Source of the DNA: Microbacterium oxydans
Lineage (GTDB): Bacteria; Actinomycetota; Actinomycetes; Actinomycetales; Microbacteriaceae
NCBI RefSeq assembly: GCF_900095745.1
Contig: NZ_FMIR01000015.1
Span: 124,001-188,000, forward strand
Length of the DNA: 64,000 bases
Reading direction: 5' to 3'
Below the pieces are notes generated by a model. That model saw only the letters and a program-made list of their open reading frames with translations, was not told the DNA's origin and did not search any database. Positions 34,403 through 43,995 of this stretch are shown one piece after another. Each line of letters begins with the position of its first letter. The stretch's first letter is position 1. Both the position numbers and the translations under genes were made by a program.

Positions 34403-36070
34403 ATGCATTCAGACCACATGCCCTCGCCGACTCTCCTTCCCCGAGCTCAGAGCCGGAATTCGACCGAAGGGGAGTTCGAACTCACGCCCCTCACGACGGT
34501 CTCGACGCACGCCGCGCTCCTGCAGCCGGCCCTGCGTCTCCAGGAGCAGTTGCGTGCCGCGACCGGCCTCGTCCTCCCTCTCACGGTCGACGACAGCACC
34601 GAGGAACGACCGCGCGAGCTGGACTCAGGAATCCGGTTCGACCTCGACACCGCGCTCGAACCGGAGGGCTTCGATCTGCAGATCACGACGGCGGGCGTGC
34701 GCCTCTCGGCCGCCGACGCCCGCGGCGGGCACTGGGCGGTGCAGGCGCTGCTGCAGCTGTTCCCGCCGGCGATCCATCGACACTCCCCTGTGCGCGGCAC
34801 GCGGTGGGCGGCGCCGGCGACGCACGTGCGCGACGCCCCGAAGTTCGCCTGGCGCGGCGCCATGCTCGACGTCGTCCGGCACTTCACTCCGGCCCGGGAG
34901 GTGCGGCGCTTCATCGACCTGCTCGCCATGCACCGTCTCAACACGCTGCACCTGCACCTGACCGACGACCAGGGCTGGCGCATCGCGATCGACCGCTACC
35001 CGCTGCTCACGGAGATCGGCGGGTGGCGTCCGGAGAGCCAGGTCGGTGCCGTGCACGGCTCACCCGGCGACGGTCGACCCCACGGCGGCTTCTACACGCA
35101 GGATGACATCCGCGAGATCGTCTCCTACGCGGCGGATCGCGGCGTCACCGTCATCCCCGAGATCGAGCTGCCGGGGCACGCACAGGCGGCGGTGGCCGCC
35201 TATCCGCATCTCGGAGTCGGACAGAACGCACCGGATGCGCCGTGGACGAAGTGGGGCATCAACCCCGTCATCTTCAACGCGGAGGAGACGACGATCGACT
35301 TCCTCACCGGCGTGCTCGACGAGGTCATCGACCTGTTCCCCTCGGAGTACGTCTGCATCGGCGGCGACGAGTGTCCGAAGGTGCAGTGGCGCGAGGACCC
35401 TCGCACGCAGGAGCGGATGCGGGAGCTCGGCCTGCACGACGAGGAGCAGCTGCAGAGCTGGTTCATCGGGCGGATCGCCGACCACCTGCGCTCTCGGGGC
35501 AAGAAGCTGCTGGGCTGGGACGAGATCCTCGAGGGCGGACTGGTCCCCGGGGCGAGCGTGCTCTCCTGGCGGGGGCGGGTCGGTGCGCTGGCCGCGGCCC
35601 GCTCCGGGCACGACGTCGTCGCCTGCCCCGAGGACACGGTCTACCTGGACTACCGCGAATCAGCGCTGCCGACGGAGCCGATCCCGGTAGGCACGGTGAC
35701 GACGCTCGAGACCGTGTACTCGTTCGATCCCGTTCCCGCCGAACTCGATGCCGCAGAAGCCCGCCACGTCATCGGCGGTCAGGCGAACCTGTGGACCGAG
35801 CACATCGACTCGGCGCGCGGCCTCGACTACCGGGCCTTCCCGCGGCTCTGCGCTCTCGCCGAGGCGCTGTGGACCGACGGCGAACGCGACTTCGCCGAGT
35901 TCCAGCCCCGGCTGGTCGAACACCTCGCCCGCCTGGAAGCCGCGGGTGTGGAGTACCGCCCGCTCGACGGTCCGCGGCCGTGGCAGCAGCGACCCGGCAT
36001 CACCGGGCGCCCGTCGTCGGTCGAGGAGTCCGCCGCCCACCTCGCGGCCATCACGGCGAACATCGGCTGA
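34403..36070 (+). CDS. GH20 beta-N-acetylhexosaminidase (cytoplasmic)
   Basis: The 555-residue enzyme removes terminal beta-GlcNAc or beta-GalNAc by substrate-assisted catalysis. It has an N-terminal GH20b-like domain (residues about 10-120) and the TIM barrel beginning APKFAWRGAMLDVVRHF. The catalytic Asp322-Glu323 pair lies in IGGDECPK, and WDEILEGGL and ANLWTEHI are present. No signal peptide is seen, so it likely acts on imported oligosaccharides. The ATG at 34403 has AGGA 9 nt upstream; an ATG at 34373 would add 10 residues. It is divergent from the second importer and probably coregulated. Confidence 0.95.
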   Translation: MHSDHMPSPTLLPRAQSRNSTEGEFELTPLTTVSTHAALLQPALRLQEQLRAATGLVLPLTVDDSTEERPRELDSGIRFDLDTALEPEGFDLQITTAGVRLSAADARGGHWAVQALLQLFPPAIHRHSPVRGTRWAAPATHVRDAPKFAWRGAMLDVVRHFTPAREVRRFIDLLAMHRLNTLHLHLTDDQGWRIAIDRYPLLTEIGGWRPESQVGAVHGSPGDGRPHGGFYTQDDIREIVSYAADRGVTVIPEIELPGHAQAAVAAYPHLGVGQNAPDAPWTKWGINPVIFNAEETTIDFLTGVLDEVIDLFPSEYVCIGGDECPKVQWREDPRTQERMRELGLHDEEQLQSWFIGRIADHLRSRGKKLLGWDEILEGGLVPGASVLSWRGRVGALAAARSGHDVVACPEDTVYLDYRESALPTEPIPVGTVTTLETVYSFDPVPAELDAAEARHVIGGQANLWTEHIDSARGLDYRAFPRLCALAEALWTDGERDFAEFQPRLVEHLARLEAAGVEYRPLDGPRPWQQRPGITGRPSSVEESAAHLAAITANIG

Positions 36071-36084
36071 CCTCCGCGGAGGCT

Positions 36085-36116
36085 GCCGGCACTCGACGAC
36101 CTAGCCGAGTGCCGGC
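36085..36116. terminator. Bidirectional hairpin between GH20 and the DUF1761 gene
   Basis: GCCGGCACTCG (36085-36095) and CGAGTGCCGGC (36106-36116) form a perfect 11-bp stem with a 10-nt loop. The right arm lies inside the last codons of the convergent DUF1761 gene. Confidence 0.7.
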
Positions 36117-36529
36117 GGCCAGACGCCGATGATCACGGCCATCACCACGACCGTGACCAGCTCGTGGGCGATGTTCAGCGTGGTCAGCCTCGTCGAGCGG
36201 CCCTCGAACGCATCGTGGGTGATGAAACGCGCGGCCGTGAAGCCGGCCCACAGCGTGACCGCCGTGACGATGGTGCCCCAGAAGAACGCGCCGCCGTAGA
36301 AATGCCAGGCGATGGCGGATGCCCCGGCGAGCACCCACGCCGTGATGAAGCTGACGATGACCGTGGTGATGATGGGCCACATCGCCGTGGCCGGGGGACT
36401 GTCCATGTCGACGTTCGCCAGCTTCGACCAGCGGGTGCCGAACACCTTCGGGGCGTACCAGATCGAGCCGACGATCATGCTCGACGCGGTGGCCAGCAGC
36501 ACCGCCCAATAGTTGATCTCGGGAACCAT
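36101..36529 (-). CDS. DUF1761 family membrane protein
   Basis: The 142-residue protein has four predicted membrane helices. It matches the DUF1761 pattern: NYWAVLLATASSMIVGSIWYAPKVFGTRW at the start ('G..WY.P..FG..W'), FWGTIVTAVTLWAGF in the middle and HELVTVVVMAVIIG at the end. No function is established for the family. The ATG at 36529 has GGAGG 6 nt upstream. It is transcribed alone after the ribokinase-like relic. Confidence 0.85.
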   Translation of the reverse strand: MVPEINYWAVLLATASSMIVGSIWYAPKVFGTRWSKLANVDMDSPPATAMWPIITTVIVSFITAWVLAGASAIAWHFYGGAFFWGTIVTAVTLWAGFTAARFITHDAFEGRSTRLTTLNIAHELVTVVVMAVIIGVWPPALG

Positions 36530-36610
36530 GACAGCCTCCACTCATCGGATGCCGTCAGGCTACTCCTGCGGTGCGGCAGCGCGGGGAGGAGGTCGACTCC
36601 ACTTCCCGCG

Positions 36611-36812
36611 TCACGACTGTGCGAGCATCTCCTCCACCTGCGACCGCGTCGGGATCGAGGCGACCGCTCCCCGTCGCCCGACGACCTCGACCCGATGCGC
36701 GGGCACGGCGATGACCTCGTCGCCCCGGCCGAGCATGAGCCCGGCGGCTCCCCTCGTGACCACGCTCGCTCACGCCACGAAGCGTCGAGTTCGCCCCGCC
36801 GTCGATCACGAT
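36611..36812 (-). pseudogene. Relic of a ribokinase-like (PfkB) gene
   Basis: Read on the minus strand from about 36812, one frame gives SIVIDGGANSTL, resembling the 'IV..GAN.TL' patch of ribokinases. After a frame change near 36775 the sequence reads SVVTRGAAGLMLGRGDEVIAV, then PAHRVEVV, directly followed by GRRGAVASIPTRSQVEEML and a stop at 36611-36613. The middle of the protein and the catalytic GAGD region between VEVV and GRRGA are missing. It begins immediately after the oxidoreductase stop, where an intact ribokinase would have been the last gene of the operon. Confidence 0.7.
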
Positions 36813-36819
36813 GCTGTGC

Positions 36820-38001
36820 TCATCGACGCGCCTCGCGGGCGCTCACCTGTCCGCCGTCGAAGTACGCCTTCACCTGCGGATCGAGCTCCGGAACCCGCTG
36901 CGGCATCGCCCCCGCGCGCAACGACGCGGTTGCCGCGATGCCCGCGGCGACGCTGTCCCTGGCCTCGGAGGGAGACGTCTCGAGCTGGCGCTCTCCACGG
37001 AGGAACCCCAGGAACTCCTCGACGATCGCGACATCCGCCCCACCGTGGGTGCCCTCGCCGAGAGGGATCTCGTAGTCCCTGTCCCCGGCGCCGTTGTATT
37101 CGGATCGCCTGTTCCACAACCGCACCACGCCGCCGTCGGAGTCGCCGAGGTTCTCCAGGCGTCCCTCCGTGCCGATCACCGTGTAGTTGCGCCAGTAGTC
37201 GGGCGAGAACGCGCACTGCTCGTAGCTGGCGAGTACCCCGTTGCCGAGACGCATCGTCATGATCGACACGTCCTCGATGTCGATCACCGGGTTGAGCTCG
37301 GTCTGCGCGAGCGGCGGCCAGTTGTCGAGGCTCGCGAGGGTGCCCATCATCCGGTCGGAGTTGTCGCGCCGATCCTCGACGTCGCCGTAGACCATGAGGT
37401 CGCCCATCGCGACCACGTCACGGCTCGGGGCTCCCGCCAGCCAGTGGATCACGTCGATGTCGTGCGCGCCCTTCTGCAGCAGCAGCCCGGTCGTCTTCGC
37501 TCGCTCGGCGTGCCAGTCCTTGAAGTAGAAGTCACCGCCGTGGCCGACGAAGTGCCGGCACCACACGGTCTTCACCTCGCCGATCGTCCCCTCGTCGATC
37601 AGCCGCTTCAACAGTCGCACCATCGGCATGTGGCGCATGTTGTGACCGACGGCGAGGCGAGTGCGCGTGCGGAAGGCGGTCTCGAGGATGCGATCGGCAT
37701 CGTCGAGCCGCGTCGCGATCGGCTTCTCGAGATACACGGCGATGCCGGCCTGGAGAAGGTCGACGGCGACCTCGGCGTGCGTATGGTCGGGCGTCAGCAC
37801 GAAGACGGCATCGAGGTCGAGGTCGATGAGTGCACGATGGTCTTCGACGACCAGGACGTCGGGTCCGAACAGCGAGCCCGCGCGTTCCCGGCCTCGCGCA
37901 GCAGGGTCGGCGACCGCCACGATCTCCGCTCCGAACCGGGGAAGGAAGGTGGCCAATTCCGCGCGGGATCCTGCGCCCGCGACCGCGATCCTCAGCGCCA
38001 T
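36820..38001 (-). CDS. Gfo/Idh/MocA-family oxidoreductase
   Basis: The 393-residue protein has an N-terminal NAD(P) Rossmann fold (LRIAVAGAGSRAELATFL, AVADP), the family EKP motif at residues 92-94 (YLEKPIATRLDD) and the C-terminal beta-sheet domain. YFKDWHAERAKTTGLLLQKGAHDIDVIHWLAG contains the conserved Lys/His pair region. These enzymes oxidise or epimerise sugars, cyclitols or glycosides. The ATG at 38001 overlaps the nucleoside-hydrolase-like gene by 10 bp, giving translational coupling. Substrate not readable; a sugar released by the upstream hydrolases is plausible. Confidence 0.9.
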   Translation of the reverse strand: MALRIAVAGAGSRAELATFLPRFGAEIVAVADPAARGRERAGSLFGPDVLVVEDHRALIDLDLDAVFVLTPDHTHAEVAVDLLQAGIAVYLEKPIATRLDDADRILETAFRTRTRLAVGHNMRHMPMVRLLKRLIDEGTIGEVKTVWCRHFVGHGGDFYFKDWHAERAKTTGLLLQKGAHDIDVIHWLAGAPSRDVVAMGDLMVYGDVEDRRDNSDRMMGTLASLDNWPPLAQTELNPVIDIEDVSIMTMRLGNGVLASYEQCAFSPDYWRNYTVIGTEGRLENLGDSDGGVVRLWNRRSEYNGAGDRDYEIPLGEGTHGGADVAIVEEFLGFLRGERQLETSPSEARDSVAAGIAATASLRAGAMPQRVPELDPQVKAYFDGGQVSAREARR

Positions 38002-38987
38002 GCGTCGAGCTCCGTTTCCTGTCGGATGGCACCCCAGGCACCCGCGAGGGGCGGGCGTCCCAAGTGGTCGTCGATGAGTCCGGAAAGATCCTCCGGACCG
38101 ACGACGGTGACCGCATACCGGTGGCGTCCGCTCGCAGAGGGGGCCCACAGGGTGCCCGCCGCCTCGTCGAGCGACACGGTGCCGAGTCCGCTCCAGGCGA
38201 CGCGTCCGTCGAGCTCACCGGCGGCGAGCATCACCGCGAGCAGGTCCCAGCTCGGGCGTCCGATCCCCTTGCCGCTGTGCAGGGAGTACGCGATCGCCAC
38301 CGGGCTGTCGTCACCCTGGGTGGCCGAGAGGGTGCGACCGGTGATGACGTCGGCCGCGGTCTCCCATCCCACGAAGTCCACCGGGCTCGGCCACTCCGCG
38401 AGGAACCGTGCGGTGTGTCCCGGTTCGTGCGCGAAGTTGGTCTCCGCGAGCGGCTCCGCACCGAGGTCGGGCCGGGCGCGCGTGCCGAAGACACCGCCCA
38501 TCACGACGGCGCGTGCGACCTTCGCGGCCACGAGCTCGCGTCCGCTCAGAGCGCTGAGAGCGTCGGCGGGGGTGTCCAGCAGCGCGACCAGGTTTCCGAA
38601 GTAGCCGATCGAGACGACCGTCACCGTGCCGTCATCGGCTCCGGCGAGGGCTTCCCTGAGCACCGCGACCGCGTCCGGCATCACGTCCGGTGTCGCGGCA
38701 TGCGGATGCATCCTGCTGATCGCCCGCGCGTAGTCTTCCGGCCCGATCTCGTCGGTGATCGGATGCCGGATCCCGACGGGGATCTCGGCCCTGCCGTAGT
38801 AGTCGTTCAGCACGCGGGCGGCACTGTGGCTCCAGTGGCCGGAGGTGTTGATGCCGATGCCGAGGATCTCGACGAGCCCGCGGTCGGCGAGGGCGTGCGC
38901 GACCGCGATCGCCCCGGCATCGTCCACGTCGTCGCAGAGATCGGTCTCGATCAGGATCGGTGTCGGCCGATATCCGCGGTCAGTCAT
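37992..38987 (-). CDS. Divergent nucleoside-hydrolase-like protein
   Basis: The 331-residue protein matches the inosine-uridine nucleoside hydrolase fold. PILIETDLCDDVDDAGAIAVAHAL at residues 10-33 corresponds to the calcium-binding 'DTDPG.DDA.A' motif but with Cys-Asp-Asp in place of Pro-Gly-Ile. VSIGYFGNLVALL and AVVMGGVFG correspond to later strands. It may cleave an N-ribosidic or related bond. The ATG at 38987 overlaps the GH42-like gene by 8 bp; an alternative ATG at 39008 would add MTSSSHA. Absence of a signal peptide makes it cytoplasmic. Confidence 0.82.
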   Translation of the reverse strand: MTDRGYRPTPILIETDLCDDVDDAGAIAVAHALADRGLVEILGIGINTSGHWSHSAARVLNDYYGRAEIPVGIRHPITDEIGPEDYARAISRMHPHAATPDVMPDAVAVLREALAGADDGTVTVVSIGYFGNLVALLDTPADALSALSGRELVAAKVARAVVMGGVFGTRARPDLGAEPLAETNFAHEPGHTARFLAEWPSPVDFVGWETAADVITGRTLSATQGDDSPVAIAYSLHSGKGIGRPSWDLLAVMLAAGELDGRVAWSGLGTVSLDEAAGTLWAPSASGRHRYAVTVVGPEDLSGLIDDHLGRPPLAGAWGAIRQETELDAWR

Positions 38988-41900
38988 TGCGTGAGATGAG
39001 GATGTCATCGACAGAGAGCGCCCCTCCGTTGTGCAGGCCCCAGATGAGGCGGTAGTCGGTGTGGTTGCCGGTCGTGAACGTGACGGATCTCTTCTGCACG
39101 GTCCCGACCGGATCGGTCCAGCTCGTCACACCCCGGTCGCTCGGCGCTCCTGTCGCCTGCGATCGCGCGAGGAAGTAGAAGTGACCGCCGCTCCCGGGAA
39201 GCGCGCCGGTCTTGGTGACGAACTCCACGGTGTACGAGGTATCCGGGCTGAGCGCGATCGTCGCGGGATTCGAGTAGAGGAACTCGTACCAGTCGGTCGT
39301 TGCAGGCGCCGCCCCGTAGGCGGAGTGGCTGCCCGAGACGACCTGCGACGGGGTGCTGGTGATGGTGCCGTACGATCCGCCGAACCCTCCCGTGAAGTGG
39401 CTGGTGGCGAAGGACCCCGTCTCGAAGCCGAAGACGACTCCACCGGTGACCAGCGGGTTGCTCCGGGTGAGGAGCACCGTGTCACCCTTCGCCATCGTGA
39501 AGGTTGCCGTGGTCGTGGACAGACCGAGGAGCGTTTCGCTCCCCGTGTCGTAGAGCGGGCCCGCGGTCGGCAGAGTGACGGTCTTCGTCCCCGCGGTCTT
39601 CGCATGCAGGCTGATCCAGGCGGCGTTGGCCTCGAGGTTGTCGTCGCCTCCGGTGTACACGTGCACCCCCGCGTCGCTGTACAGCTTGCGCAGCACCGGA
39701 GACGGGATCGGCGGAGTGCTGGCGAGCACCGAGGTCCACCCGGTCAGCGTCTTCCTCGCGATCACGGGCCGCGGTGTGCTCTCGGCCGAGCGGGCGAGCG
39801 TGGTGAATCCGCTCCCGCTCGGGAGGAACAGCGGTTCGAGGGCGATCTCGCCTCCGAAGGTCTCCGTGACGCCGGGGAACGCGGCCGAGTCCAGGTGGTA
39901 GCTCATCGGCGCGAGCCCCGCGTTCTTGACCTTCGTGATCGTGATGTCGTCGACGGTGATCGCGCCCCCGTCGTGGATGCCCCAGATCAGGTAGTAGTCG
40001 CTGTAGTTCTTGAGCGTGAACTCGAACTCCTTCGTGTAGACCGATCCGGGAGCATCGCTCCACTGATTCGAACCGACATCCTGCGGCACGCCGCCGGTGC
40101 CGGTGCGGGCGACGAAATAGAAGTATGCGCCGGCACCCGGGGCAGTGATCGTGCGGCCACGGAACTTCACCCGATAGGTCGCGTTGGCTTCGAGCGGGAT
40201 CGACGCGGCCTTCGTGTAGAGGTACTCGTGCCAGTCGGTGCTGGCCGGTGCGCTGCCTTTGACTGATCGCGTCCCGCCGATCACCTCGCCCGCCGTCGCG
40301 ATGATCGTCCCTGTCGCACCGCCCGCCCCGGCCGAGTACCCCGTGCCCGCGAAGCTGCCGGACTCGAAGTCCTCGCTGTCCAGCGGTGTGCTCGGGTCGG
40401 GTGGTGACGCCGCAGGAGCGTTGACCTGCGTGAGGCTGAACCCGGTGAGCGCCTCGACGTCGGCCTTCGAGAGGCCGGAGTCTCCCGCGTACCCGGGTGC
40501 CCAGCCCCAGACGAGCGTGCGGCCACCGGACTTGAGCGCGGTGATCGCTACCCGCTGGGCGGCGTTCAGGCGGAAGGCGTCGGGGAACACGTAGACCTTG
40601 TAGTGCGTGGGGACCAGCCCGTCGACCAGGTCGTCGATCGTGAAGCGGTCGAAGGGCGCTCCCGCGCGGCTCAGCTCGCCGATGCCCTGGCGGCTGCCGA
40701 GAGACGGCCCTTCGTAGAGCTTGGCCGTCGTGTCGGTCTCGCCGCCGAGCACGAGCTCGGCGGTCGGCACGCTGATCACGGCGACCTCCGAGGACCGGGC
40801 GCGCGAGACGTTCATCGAGTAGTCGCCCCAGTGCTTGAGCTTCGCGAACTCCGCACCGAATGCAGGATCGGCGTACCAGAGTCCCGAGGAGTGATCCATG
40901 TACCACATGCCCGTAGCGTGGGTCACAGCCTGACCGAAAGCCCGACGGATGATGCCGAGGGATTCGGCCATGGTGGTCGCGTAGATGAACAGGATGGGGC
41001 TCGTCGCGAGGTGCGTGCGGTCGTCTGCCTCGTCGATGAAGAGCTTGCCATGCAGCGCGAGGCTCTCGGTATAGGTGCGGTAGGCGCCGTCGTCACCGGG
41101 AGCACGCCGATAGTAGGAGTGCGGCGAGGTGACCAGATCGACGGAGTCGAGCCGGTGCAGTGCGGCCACGGCGCGGTGGTGCTGCTCCTGCGGCATGTAC
41201 CCCTGGTCCGGGGTGTAGCCGTAGAGGACGGACGTGAGAAGCGTGCCGTCGCTCTCGTCCTTGACGATCGAGGCGAAGTGATCGATAGCCTCCACGACGA
41301 CACGGTGATGACTCTCGTAGTAGTCCAGCACGCGGCGCGACGCGGCCGGATCGCGGAACAGCCCGTTCGCCGTCTCCCGCCGCTCCCCTGTGCCCGGGAT
41401 CGCCACGGTGTCAAAGGTGACGGCCGGGTCGCCCCACGCGGCACGGAGCTGCGCGACGCTGTTCGCGTACTTCGCCTTGAGATGCCCTATCCAAGCGGTG
41501 CGCATGGCCTCGCTCGTGTCGGGCAGGTACTCCGCGTTGTAGCAGAGCCACTCGCCGTAGAGTCCGCCGGCGAGCGTGATGCCCATGGTCCGGTCGCCTT
41601 GCGGTCCGTCCAGGATGTGCCGCACCATCGTGCGGAGCTTGGCACCCGCCTCCGTGCGCCAGGTCGCAGAGGCGAAGGAGGCGTCGCGGGGGATGTCGGC
41701 CGTTCCGGGGTCGATCGCATAGTCGACCAGGTCGTCGGGGTGGGCGTCGAGCCACCAGTCAGGCGCCCACAGGTGCACCCGCGGCATGGCATAGCCGCTC
41801 GGCACATGATCCTCGAACGTCTGCATCACGCGGTCGATCACTGTGAAGTTCTGCGTGCCGGCGCCGGTCCAGCCGAGGTCGAGGTAGGTGTCCTTCTCGA

Positions 41901-42186
41901 TGAACGAGTAGAACTCCACCCCGGCGTCGGTGAACGTCTGCCCATCGGCGACCGACACCTCCTGCTCGAACAGATACATCGGGAACCGCGGGGCGTCGTC
42001 GACGAAGAGGCAGGGAGCGCCGCGATGGGTCCCCACCCGGAACGTCGACCGCCCCGCCGTCGTCGTGAGCGGATGCACCGACGCGGCCCCGGTGCCCGCG
42101 AAGGCGGATGCCGGTCGGGCGTTGCCGTCCACGAGGGCGATCAGCATGGGTGCGGCCATGACGCCGAGGAACGTACGTCTCTTCAT
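38980..42186 (-). CDS. Large secreted GH42-like glycosidase with two carbohydrate-binding-like modules
   Basis: The 1068-residue protein has a Tat-like signal (MKRRTFLG then a hydrophobic stretch). A GH42/GH-A TIM barrel (about residues 45-420) follows with putative acid/base Glu212 in GEWLCYN and candidate nucleophile Glu386 in FIDEADDRTH. Next comes a flavodoxin-like trimerisation-type domain (about 440-590; AVISVPTAELVLGG, LVWGWAPGYAG). Two related beta-sandwich modules (about 598-740 and 919-1068) each begin FESGSF/FETGSF and end in TVDDI/SVDDI. A domain between them resembles the GH42 C-terminal region. AAAGGA lies 7 nt before the ATG. It should release a sugar outside the cell. Confidence 0.82.
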   Translation of the reverse strand: MKRRTFLGVMAAPMLIALVDGNARPASAFAGTGAASVHPLTTTAGRSTFRVGTHRGAPCLFVDDAPRFPMYLFEQEVSVADGQTFTDAGVEFYSFIEKDTYLDLGWTGAGTQNFTVIDRVMQTFEDHVPSGYAMPRVHLWAPDWWLDAHPDDLVDYAIDPGTADIPRDASFASATWRTEAGAKLRTMVRHILDGPQGDRTMGITLAGGLYGEWLCYNAEYLPDTSEAMRTAWIGHLKAKYANSVAQLRAAWGDPAVTFDTVAIPGTGERRETANGLFRDPAASRRVLDYYESHHRVVVEAIDHFASIVKDESDGTLLTSVLYGYTPDQGYMPQEQHHRAVAALHRLDSVDLVTSPHSYYRRAPGDDGAYRTYTESLALHGKLFIDEADDRTHLATSPILFIYATTMAESLGIIRRAFGQAVTHATGMWYMDHSSGLWYADPAFGAEFAKLKHWGDYSMNVSRARSSEVAVISVPTAELVLGGETDTTAKLYEGPSLGSRQGIGELSRAGAPFDRFTIDDLVDGLVPTHYKVYVFPDAFRLNAAQRVAITALKSGGRTLVWGWAPGYAGDSGLSKADVEALTGFSLTQVNAPAASPPDPSTPLDSEDFESGSFAGTGYSAGAGGATGTIIATAGEVIGGTRSVKGSAPASTDWHEYLYTKAASIPLEANATYRVKFRGRTITAPGAGAYFYFVARTGTGGVPQDVGSNQWSDAPGSVYTKEFEFTLKNYSDYYLIWGIHDGGAITVDDITITKVKNAGLAPMSYHLDSAAFPGVTETFGGEIALEPLFLPSGSGFTTLARSAESTPRPVIARKTLTGWTSVLASTPPIPSPVLRKLYSDAGVHVYTGGDDNLEANAAWISLHAKTAGTKTVTLPTAGPLYDTGSETLLGLSTTTATFTMAKGDTVLLTRSNPLVTGGVVFGFETGSFATSHFTGGFGGSYGTITSTPSQVVSGSHSAYGAAPATTDWYEFLYSNPATIALSPDTSYTVEFVTKTGALPGSGGHFYFLARSQATGAPSDRGVTSWTDPVGTVQKRSVTFTTGNHTDYRLIWGLHNGGALSVDDILISRND

Positions 42187-42212
42187 CGAGCTGTCCTTTC
42201 GGAAGGTCGGTC

Positions 42213-43064
42213 TCAGCCTTTGAGACCGGAGAAGGCGATGCCCTCGATGACGCGACGCTGCATCACGAGGAACAGGATCATGATCGGCAGCATCGCCATG
42301 AGCGCCGCGGCGAGCATCGACGGGTACTCGGAGCCGTGCTCTCCCGTGAACGATGCGAGCCCGACGGCGAGCGGCATCATGTCCTGGCTGTTCACGATGA
42401 CGAGCGGCCAGAGCAGGGAGGACCAGGACGCGAGGGCGGTGAGGATCGCGAGGGCGCTCAGTCCCGGCTTCGCCAGCGGGAGCATGACCTGCCAGAACAC
42501 CTGGCCGGGGTTCGCACCGTCGAGCCGTGCCGCCTCTTCGAGCTCCTTGGGCAGTCCGAGGAAGAACTGCCGCATCATGAAGATCCCGAAGGCGTTTACC
42601 AATCCGGGGACGACGATGCCCGCGAAGGAGTTGAGCCAGCCGAAGCTCTGCACGGTCTGGTACTGCGGAATGAGCAGAAGCGTTCCCGGCACCATCAGCA
42701 TGGAGAGCACGATCGCGAACAGCGGACCCTTGGCGAAGAACCGCATCCGCGCGAACGCGTATCCCCCGAGCGCGCAGAGGATGAGCGTCGCGACCGTGGT
42801 CAGAACGGTGATGATGACGGTGTTCAGCATCTGGCGGAGGAAGGGGACCTGAGCGAAGACACCCACGTAGTTGTCGAGGTTCCACTGCGTCGGCCAGAGC
42901 GTGGGCGGCACCGAGGTGATCTGCCCGTTCGTCATGAAGGTCGCCAGCACCTGATAGATGAACGGCGAGACCATGACCACGCCGCCGATCAGGAGCACGG
43001 CATGTGCACCGAGCTGCCGACCGGAACGCCGACCCCGCCGGCTCTGCGCGAGACGGTCACTCAT
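42213..43064 (-). CDS. CUT1 sugar ABC transporter permease (MalG-like), third importer
   Basis: The 283-residue permease has six membrane segments and the EAA loop PKELEEAARLDGANPGQVFWQVMLPLAKPG, ending VIEGIAFSGLKG. It overlaps the upstream MalF-like gene by 8 bp and is followed 26 nt later by the GH42-like gene. As in the other two CUT1 systems, there is no ATPase gene nearby. Confidence 0.94.
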   Translation of the reverse strand: MSDRLAQSRRGRRSGRQLGAHAVLLIGGVVMVSPFIYQVLATFMTNGQITSVPPTLWPTQWNLDNYVGVFAQVPFLRQMLNTVIITVLTTVATLILCALGGYAFARMRFFAKGPLFAIVLSMLMVPGTLLLIPQYQTVQSFGWLNSFAGIVVPGLVNAFGIFMMRQFFLGLPKELEEAARLDGANPGQVFWQVMLPLAKPGLSALAILTALASWSSLLWPLVIVNSQDMMPLAVGLASFTGEHGSEYPSMLAAALMAMLPIMILFLVMQRRVIEGIAFSGLKG

Positions 43065-43995
43065 AGTGCACCCACTTCTTCTGAAGACGGAACTGGATGG
43101 CGGTGAGGATCGCGATCATCACGATGATCACGACGCCGATCGCGGTCGCGTACCCCTTGTCGTTCTGCAGGAAGCCCTCGTTGTAGAAGAAGTACACGAG
43201 GGTCTGCGATCGGGCGGCGTTGGGACCGGTGCCCAGCATCACGAAGATCAGATCGAAGACCTGGAAGCCGCCGATCAAGGTCAGCACGCTGATGAAGAAG
43301 ATCGTCGGGGTGAGCAGCGGAAGCGTGATGCTGCGGAACTGCCGCGCGGGACTCGCCCCGTCGATCGACGCCGCCTCATACAGGTCCGGCGGGATGCTGG
43401 AGAGGCCCGCGCTGAACACGATGATGTTGAAGCCGAGCGAGAGCCAGATGCCGACGATGGCGACCGCGACGAGGGAGAGCCCCGGCGTCGAGAGCCAGTA
43501 CGGCCCCTGGATTCCGAAGAGTCCGAGGAAGGCGTTGATCAGACCGAAGTCCCCGCTGTAGAGCATCCGCCAGACGATGGCGACCGCGACCGGCATCGTG
43601 ACCACCGGCAGGAAGTACAGCGTGCGGTAGAGACCTTTGAACCGCAGACCCGGCCGGTTGATGAGCGCTGCGAGGTACACGGCGATCGGCACGTTGAGCA
43701 TCACGATCGCGGTGTAGATGGCGGTGTTGCCGAGCGCGAGCGCGAAGTCCGGATCGTTGAACAGGCGGACGTAGTTGTCGATTCCCGCCCAGCTCACGTC
43801 TCCGAAGAAGCCCCAGGTGGTGAAGCTGTAGTAGAACGTGCGCAGCAGCGGCCAGATGAAGAAGACGGCCAGGGGCACGAGGATCGGCACGAGGAAGATC
43901 CACGGCCAGACTCCGTCGTACTTCTGCGAGCGCCGCACGGGGCGGGTGGCGGCCGGAGCCACCACCCGCCCGCGACTCGCTGTGGTGGTGGTCAT
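43057..43995 (-). CDS. CUT1 sugar ABC transporter permease (MalF-like), third importer
   Basis: The 312-residue permease has six membrane segments from about residue 30 and the EAA loop PPDLYEAASIDGASPARQFRSITLPLLTPT. Its ATG overlaps the binding-protein stop by one base (TGATG). A longer reading upstream through the binding-protein gene is an artefact. It forms the channel with the MalG-like partner. Confidence 0.94.
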   Translation of the reverse strand: MTTTTASRGRVVAPAATRPVRRSQKYDGVWPWIFLVPILVPLAVFFIWPLLRTFYYSFTTWGFFGDVSWAGIDNYVRLFNDPDFALALGNTAIYTAIVMLNVPIAVYLAALINRPGLRFKGLYRTLYFLPVVTMPVAVAIVWRMLYSGDFGLINAFLGLFGIQGPYWLSTPGLSLVAVAIVGIWLSLGFNIIVFSAGLSSIPPDLYEAASIDGASPARQFRSITLPLLTPTIFFISVLTLIGGFQVFDLIFVMLGTGPNAARSQTLVYFFYNEGFLQNDKGYATAIGVVIIVMIAILTAIQFRLQKKWVHYE

